Part shown: piece after piece, positions 59,858-64,000 of the stretch | Layout: every line of letters begins with the position of its first letter | How positions within the stretch are numbered: the first letter of the stretch is position 1 | From: CAYOOP01 sp964405685 | Lineage (GTDB): Bacteria > Pseudomonadota > Alphaproteobacteria > Rickettsiales > SXRF01 | Direction of reading: 5' to 3' | Length of the DNA stretch: 64,000 bases | NCBI GenBank assembly: GCA_964405685.1 | Contig: CAYOOP010000002.1 | Coordinates: 62,001 to 126,000 of the forward strand | Translations under genes and position numbers: made by a program | Notes under the pieces: generated by a model | What the model saw: the letters and a program-made list of their open reading frames with translations, nothing else | What the model was told of the DNA's origin: nothing | Database searches by the model: none

Positions 59858-60139
59858 CTAATGATAATCCACAATTTCAACTTCGTATGCTTCGCCACCA
59901 TCCCATTCGAAACAGATCCGCCATTGGCTGTTAATGCGAATGCTCTGTTGTCCTTTACGATTTCCTTTCAGGGCTTCCAGGCGATTGCCTGGGGGTTGCC
60001 GCAAATCATTCAGGTCTGTTGCAAAGTGAATGTAGCGCAGCTTGCGCCGCGCCGTGTTCTGAATGTCAGATGGAAATCGACGCGAGCTATGCCCATGCCA
60101 GATTTTTTCTGTTTCATCACATGCAAAATCCTGAATCAT
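59858..60139 (-). CDS. higB: HigB-type toxin (RelE superfamily)
   Basis: HigB toxins cut mRNA on the ribosome. The 93-residue protein has KIWHGHSSRRFPSDIQNTAR, the central RKLRYIHFATDLNDLRQPPG then NRLEALKG, and QQSIRINSQWRICFEWDGG, all typical of the family. It is the first gene of the higB-higA-nhaA unit. All expected parts are present, so it could be active. Confidence 0.94.
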   Translation of the reverse strand: MIQDFACDETEKIWHGHSSRRFPSDIQNTARRKLRYIHFATDLNDLRQPPGNRLEALKGNRKGQQSIRINSQWRICFEWDGGEAYEVEIVDYH

Positions 60140-60148
60140 GGAGCATCA

Positions 60149-60180
60149 TAACGTAAAACGTTACATAACGTCAAGCGTTA
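60149..60180. promoter_or_regulatory. Two tandem palindromic operators upstream of higB
   Basis: TAACGTAAAACGTTA (60149-60163) and TAACGTCAAGCGTTA (60166-60180) are two copies of a 15-bp palindrome, with 2 bp between them. They end 9 bp from the higB ATG and 4 bp from the pntB stop codon. Their position and tandem arrangement are those of an autoregulatory HigA operator. Confidence 0.85.
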
Positions 60181-60183
60181 TAT

Positions 60184-61575
60184 CTATGCCTTTAGCCCTC
60201 GGACGATCTCTTCTGTCATCTTCTTGGCATCGCCAAAAAGCATCATGGTGTTGTTTTGATAAAACAGCTCGTTTTCAACCCCGGCGTAACCGGCGGCCAT
60301 GCTACGTTTGATAAAGAGAACGGTTTTGGCGCTGCCGACGTCTAAAATAGGCATGCCGAAGATGGGACTCTCCGGGTTGGTTTTGGCGGCAGGGTTCGTC
60401 ACGTCATTCGCACCGATGACATAGGCAACGTCCGTCTGCGCGAAATCACTGTTGATTTCTTCAAGTTCGGCAACGTTTTCATATGGCACATTCGCCTCTG
60501 CAAGCAGTACATTCATATGGCCTGGCATGCGGCCAGCAACGGGGTGGATAGCATAGCGTACGCGCACTCCTTCGTGTTCTAAAATTTCCGCCATTTCACG
60601 TACCGCGTGTTGTGCTTGCGCGACCGCCATGCCATAGCCGGGGACGATGATAACGGAGCTGGCATTTTTAAGCAGATAAGCCGCATCTTCCGCATTGCCG
60701 GCTTTGACTGGCCGGTCAGCAGCGCTTTCAGCGGTAGCCGTAGCAGAGGTTGCTGAGAACCCACCAAAAATCACATTGATGAGCGAGCGGTTCATGGCCT
60801 TGCACATGATGTAGGACAGAATCGCACCAGAGGCGCCGACCAGTGCGCCGGTGATGATGAGCAAAGAGTTGCCAAGCGTGAAGCCGATGCCAGCAGCGGC
60901 CCATCCGGAATAGGAATTGAGCATGGAGACAACAACGGGCATATCTGCGCCGCCGATCGGCACGATGAGGAGTACGCCGACGGCGAAAGCAAGCAGGACC
61001 ATGAGGATGAAGACGGTGTGTGAACCGGTAGCAATAAAAATGATCAGCAGTAACAACAGAGCCGCACCAAGCCCAGCGTTTACAAGGTGCTGATTCGCGA
61101 ATTTGAGTGGTTTGCCGGACATCAACCCCTGGAGTTTTGCAAACGCGATGATGGAGCCGGTGAAGGTGATCGCGCCGATGATGGTGCCGAGGCCGATTTC
61201 AATCAGGCTTGCGGTGTGAATATTTCCCGTGCTGCCGATACCGTAGCTCTCCGGCGACCATAGCGCTGCAGCAGCGACTAGCACGGCAGCCAAGCCAACC
61301 AGCGAGTGAAATGCGGCAACCAGTTGTGGCATTGCTGTCATCTGAATACGGCGGGCGATGATGACACCAATGATACCGCCAACAGCAATGCCAAGCAGGA
61401 TCATCCCGTGGTTGTGAATATTGGGAAGTGTGAGCGTGGTGAGAACGGCAATTGCCATCCCCACCATGCCGTAAAGATTGCCGCGCCGTGCAGATACAGG
61501 CGATGACAGGCCCTTCAACGCGAGGATGAAGAGCACTGCAGCAACGAGATAGCAAAGCGCGGCAAAATTAGTCAC
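60184..61575 (-). CDS. pntB: NAD(P) transhydrogenase beta subunit
   Basis: PntB carries the NADP(H) domain and most of the proton path. The 463-residue protein has an N-terminal set of membrane helices and a C-terminal dIII domain with IIVPGYGMAVAQAQHAVREM, FAIHPVAGRMPGHMNVLLAE-like AIHPVAGRMPGHMNVLLAEA, and VIGANDVTNPAAK. The start is a GTG at 61575 with AGGAAAA upstream, in the 3' end of the preceding gene. Together with the genes at 62.4-64 kb it makes the whole enzyme. Confidence 0.97.
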   Translation of the reverse strand: MTNFAALCYLVAAVLFILALKGLSSPVSARRGNLYGMVGMAIAVLTTLTLPNIHNHGMILLGIAVGGIIGVIIARRIQMTAMPQLVAAFHSLVGLAAVLVAAAALWSPESYGIGSTGNIHTASLIEIGLGTIIGAITFTGSIIAFAKLQGLMSGKPLKFANQHLVNAGLGAALLLLLIIFIATGSHTVFILMVLLAFAVGVLLIVPIGGADMPVVVSMLNSYSGWAAAGIGFTLGNSLLIITGALVGASGAILSYIMCKAMNRSLINVIFGGFSATSATATAESAADRPVKAGNAEDAAYLLKNASSVIIVPGYGMAVAQAQHAVREMAEILEHEGVRVRYAIHPVAGRMPGHMNVLLAEANVPYENVAELEEINSDFAQTDVAYVIGANDVTNPAAKTNPESPIFGMPILDVGSAKTVLFIKRSMAAGYAGVENELFYQNNTMMLFGDAKKMTEEIVRGLKA

Positions 61576-61577
61576 GT

Positions 61578-62075
61578 CTATTTTCCTGAGTCACAGGTTT
61601 TGGTACCGCAATCGCCTTTGCCCTTGCACAGCATACCAAGGATGGCACCGGCGATAATGCCTTGTACCAGCGATGCAATGAACCATTTGATTGCGAGTGC
61701 GCCGGGAATAGGCAACCAGATATAGCTCGCTGCGCTGATAGCACCCATCAACACGCCAATTTTAAGACCAAAGCAAACGCCGCCTGATTTAATGGGGCAG
61801 CACGCAGTTGCCGCTTCCGGGCAACAGGCACTATAGCCAGCACGGAACTTTTTAAATAGGCAAGTGATGGTGGCTGCAAGCACGAGATGGTACAGAAAAC
61901 AGAACACAAACATTTCTTTCATTTCTGCTTCCGGACGCCAGAGTGCAGCGGTGGCTTCATAATCTGCCTTGAGCAGTGTGCCGTGCACGAACATATCGTA
62001 GCCCATTAAAAATGCGAATACAGCAACCATACTGATCATACAGGTTTTCATACAAGGTTTTTTAGTGGTATCCAT
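61578..62075 (-). CDS. Cysteine-rich membrane protein in the pnt operon
   Basis: This 165-residue protein has about four transmembrane helices. It starts MDTTKKPCMKTCMISMVAVF and has a cysteine-rich loop YSACCPEAATACCPIKSGG followed by a further Cys, and Cys pairs in the tail (CKGKGDCGTKTCDSGK). The start has AGGGAGG upstream. No known family is recognised; the Cys pairs suggest metal binding or disulphides. It lies between the GIY-YIG cassette and pntB, where alphaproteobacterial pnt operons sometimes have an extra small gene. Confidence 0.78.
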   Translation of the reverse strand: MDTTKKPCMKTCMISMVAVFAFLMGYDMFVHGTLLKADYEATAALWRPEAEMKEMFVFCFLYHLVLAATITCLFKKFRAGYSACCPEAATACCPIKSGGVCFGLKIGVLMGAISAASYIWLPIPGALAIKWFIASLVQGIIAGAILGMLCKGKGDCGTKTCDSGK

Positions 62076-62096
62076 AAAACGTCCTCCCTAAAAGTT

Positions 62097-62127
62097 GTCA
62101 TTCCTGCGAAAGCAGGAATCCTGAAAG
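62097..62127. repeat. Left inverted arm of the GIY-YIG cassette (family A hairpin)
   Basis: The arm reads GTCATTCCTGCGAAAGCAGG followed by AATCCTGAAAG and contains the hairpin TTCCTGC-gaaa-GCAGGAA. It abuts the stop codon of the GIY-YIG gene. Its inverted partner is at 62436-62465. Confidence 0.93.
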
Positions 62128-62421
62128 TTACACATACACGAGTTGATCGTATAAGTCATTCCATTCCGGATTTGCTTTATTGATCAACTCGATTTTCCAA
62201 TCTCTTTTCCATCGTTTTAAACATTTTTCTCGCGCAATAGCGTCATTGATCTCAGAAAAAATCTCCACATAGACAAGTCTTCTAATAAAATATTTTTTGC
62301 TGTGACCCTCTTGCTTCGCTTCTTTGTGCTGCCATGTTCGAAGTGCGATATGATTGGTGACGCCGATGTAGAGAGCACCGAGTTTTTTAGTGGCGAGAAT
62401 GTACACGTAATATTGCCGCAT
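62128..62421 (-). CDS. Single-domain GIY-YIG nuclease framed by repeat arms
   Basis: The 97-residue protein is a lone GIY-YIG catalytic domain of the COG2827 kind: the GIY motif appears as YYVYILA, the YIG motif at residues 18-20 (ALYIGVTN), the catalytic Arg in LRTWQHK (about residue 28), and the catalytic Glu in AIAREKCLKRWKR (about residue 65). It is complete. Inverted copies of the family A hairpin lie directly at both ends (62097-62127 and 62436-62465). The gene lies in the pnt operon in the same direction, so it may be translated from readthrough. Its activity is unknown; a role in moving or copying the repeats is inference from the framing. Confidence 0.93.
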   Translation of the reverse strand: MRQYYVYILATKKLGALYIGVTNHIALRTWQHKEAKQEGHSKKYFIRRLVYVEIFSEINDAIAREKCLKRWKRDWKIELINKANPEWNDLYDQLVYV

Positions 62422-62435
62422 CCGTGTTTCCTATC

Positions 62436-62465
62436 CTTCAGGATCCCTGCTTTCGCAGGGATGAC
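62436..62465. repeat. Right inverted arm of the GIY-YIG cassette (family A hairpin)
   Basis: The arm ends GCTTTCGCAGGGATGAC. Its complement starts GTCATCCCTGCGAAAGCAGG and continues GATCCTGAAG, matching the left arm apart from paired changes in the stem and one base near the inner end. It also supplies the last residues and stop codon of pntAb. Confidence 0.93.
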
Positions 62466-62860
62466 ACTTCGCGGGGTGGTTCTTTCTTCTGAAACATCGC
62501 AAGCATTCGGTAGGTGACGACGAACCCGCCGAATATGTTGATGCTGGCCAAGATGATCGCTGCAAAGCCAGCAAAACTGGAGACAGAAGACGTGCCAGCA
62601 CCGAGGGCGACGATGGCGCCGACGATGATGATACCTGAAATAGCATTGGTGACACTCATGAGCGGCGTGTGCAGCGCCGGCGTCACTTTCCACACCACGT
62701 AATAGCCCACAAAACATGCAAGGATAAAGATGGTAAGCGCAAAGATAAAGGGATCGATGCCCGTTGCTCCAACCGGCAAATTTTCCAATTGTTCGGCGAG
62801 CGCGGCCGATTGCATGGAAAGCTCTTTAGCACGATCAGCAAGGTTGATGGCGTCGGTCAT
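62438..62860 (-). CDS. pntAb: NAD(P) transhydrogenase alpha subunit, membrane part, with repeat-derived C-terminus
   Basis: This 140-residue protein is the membrane dII part of the split alpha subunit. It has IFALTIFILACFVGYYVVWKV, LHTPLMSVTNAISGIIIVGA and FAAIILASINIFGGFVVTYR, ending with MLAMFQKKEPPREVSSLRKQ and then Gly-Ser. The last residues (SSLRKQGS) and the stop codon come from the right arm of the GIY-YIG cassette. It overlaps the pntAa stop by 4 bp. Confidence 0.94.
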   Translation of the reverse strand: MTDAINLADRAKELSMQSAALAEQLENLPVGATGIDPFIFALTIFILACFVGYYVVWKVTPALHTPLMSVTNAISGIIIVGAIVALGAGTSSVSSFAGFAAIILASINIFGGFVVTYRMLAMFQKKEPPREVSSLRKQGS

Positions 62861-63981
62861 GCGGCCTCTTTAAACTGGGTGTGAATGGTGGTGCCGTCTT
62901 TGGTTAGCTGCGTGCCTTTGATCAGTTCGTCATCGACAAGTGGTACGAGGGTGCCTTCTTTATTGAGAAGTAATGTAGAGACAAAGGTATAAAGATTGCG
63001 GGCGTAAAGCTGCGACGCATCAACGGCTACGCGTGAGGGCAGGTTCGTGTAACCGATTAAGGTGACGCCGTGTTTTTCGACAGATTTATCAGCCTCAGTT
63101 AGTTTGCAATTGCCGCCGGAGGCTGCTGCGAGGTCTACAATCACGGAGCCGGGCTTCATGGCTTTGACCATTTCTTCAGTGATGAGTTCCGGGGCCGGGC
63201 GGCCAGGGATGAGTGCCGTTGAGATCACCATGTCTTGTTTAATAATGGTATCAAAAATAAGTTGCCGTTGTTTGGCCTGATATTCAGGCGTGGTTTCTTT
63301 CGCGTAGCCGCCAGCGCTTTCGCCACCTTCGGCAGGTACTTCAATAAATTTAGCTCCCAAGCTTTCGACCTGTTCTTTCACAACCGGGCGCACGTCAAAC
63401 GCACTCACCACAGCACCTAAGCGCTTGGCCGTGGCGATTGCCTGTAAGCCAGCAACACCGGCACCGAGCACCAGCGCCTTTGCCGGAATCACGGTGCCTG
63501 CCGCCGTCATCATCATCGGCACGGCTTTCGAAAAACTTGCGATCGCCTCGATCACCGCGCGGTAACCCGCGAGGTTGCTTTGTGAGGAGAGCACATCCAT
63601 GCTTTGCGCGCGCGAGATGCGGGGGAGAAGTTCGAGCGCGTAGGTGCTGATTTTTTGTTCGTTATAGGTAGCGAGCAATGCTTTATTCGTGTGCGGGGAA
63701 AGTTGGCCGGCGAGATGCGCGCCTGCGGGGATTTTTTTTATCATCTCAGCATCGGGCGCGTTCACGCAAAGAACAATATCAGCACCTTTCAAGGTTGTGG
63801 CGGCGGTACCCATTGTTGCACCGGCGTCTTCATAGGCTTTGTCCGCAATTGCAGAGCCAAGACCGGCACCTTTTTCGATTGCAACGTCGGCCCCGAGTGC
63901 GCGGTATTTTTTTACCGCATCAACGCTCACGGCAACTCTAGCCTCACCTTCCAGACGTTCTTTGAGCACGGCAATTTTCAT
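62857..63981 (-). CDS. pntAa: NAD(P) transhydrogenase alpha subunit, NAD-binding part
   Basis: PntAa is the cytoplasmic dI domain of the proton-translocating transhydrogenase, holding NAD(H). The 374-residue protein has KIAVLKERLEGEARVAVSVD, VLGAGVAGLQAIATAKRLGA for the Rossmann fold and SAFDVRPVVKEQVESLGAKF, with GSVIVDLAAASGGNCKLTEA. The start at 63981 gives the usual length. The gene order pntAa-pntAb-pntB is the three-gene form of alphaproteobacteria. Confidence 0.97.
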   Translation of the reverse strand: MKIAVLKERLEGEARVAVSVDAVKKYRALGADVAIEKGAGLGSAIADKAYEDAGATMGTAATTLKGADIVLCVNAPDAEMIKKIPAGAHLAGQLSPHTNKALLATYNEQKISTYALELLPRISRAQSMDVLSSQSNLAGYRAVIEAIASFSKAVPMMMTAAGTVIPAKALVLGAGVAGLQAIATAKRLGAVVSAFDVRPVVKEQVESLGAKFIEVPAEGGESAGGYAKETTPEYQAKQRQLIFDTIIKQDMVISTALIPGRPAPELITEEMVKAMKPGSVIVDLAAASGGNCKLTEADKSVEKHGVTLIGYTNLPSRVAVDASQLYARNLYTFVSTLLLNKEGTLVPLVDDELIKGTQLTKDGTTIHTQFKEAA

Positions 63982-64000
63982 GATGCCTAAGGATAGAGAA

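Overview
The window is a densely packed, mostly single-copy chromosomal region of an alphaproteobacterium. The assignment rests on gene neighbourhoods rather than on any one gene: hisZ beside purA, the fur/olsB-like/plsC-like trio, a mitofilin-like (Mic60-type) gene between hemD and hemY, cobaltochelatase-type cobS-cobT, the mltB-rlpA-dacC-tmk-holB-metG-tatD run, the three-part proton-translocating transhydrogenase pntAa/pntAb/pntB, and an LpxI-type lipid A pathway. It is Gram-negative, with BamA, Skp and a lipid A pathway. No genus can be named from the sequence alone. Layout: 1-3.9 kb holds the 3' part of gltB. 3.9-12.1 kb (minus strand) holds cobT-cobS, a lipoprotein, then nth-pdxJ-acpS-hemD-mic60-hemY. 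12.3-18.9 kb holds a creatininase-like protein, a protein of unknown function, tRNA-Leu(UAG), lon, pabB, a small unknown gene and ispE with its TPR partner. 21.1-33.6 kb is one long minus-strand envelope operon: a DAACS symporter, uppS, cdsA, dxr, rseP, bamA, skp, lpxD, fabZ, lpxA, lpxI, lpxB. 33.6-40.4 kb is mixed: TAXI receptor, orphan ParA, Sua5-type protein, TetR regulator, rmlD-rmlC, HAD phosphatase, glycerol-1-phosphate dehydrogenase-like protein. 40.5-47.5 kb is the mltB to tatD operon. 47.6-54.4 kb holds purA-hisZ, a SemiSWEET, psd and a large hybrid histidine kinase. 54.6-58.4 kb holds fur/olsB/plsC and small unknown genes. 58.4-64 kb holds nhaA-higA-higB and the pnt operon. The most striking feature is a dense population of short palindromic repeats, in at least four sequence families. 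A: GTCATCC...GGATGAC. B: GTCATTGCGAGG...CCTCGCAATGAC. C: CCCTCTCCCGC type. D: CCCCCGC/GCGGGGG type. They fill six of ten convergent gene junctions, where they could act as two-way terminators, and several intergenic gaps inside operons. They also lie within reading frames without breaking them: gltB (three internal copies and a repeat-encoded C-terminus), hemD, pabB, ispE, the glycerol-1-phosphate dehydrogenase gene, the signal peptide of mltB and the C-terminus of pntAb. This resembles the protein-coding Rickettsia palindromic elements, but several families take part here. A small GIY-YIG nuclease gene in the pnt operon is framed precisely by two inverted copies of the family A hairpin, so the nuclease may be the mobilising partner of the repeats. 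That cassette is the best candidate here for an undescribed system.
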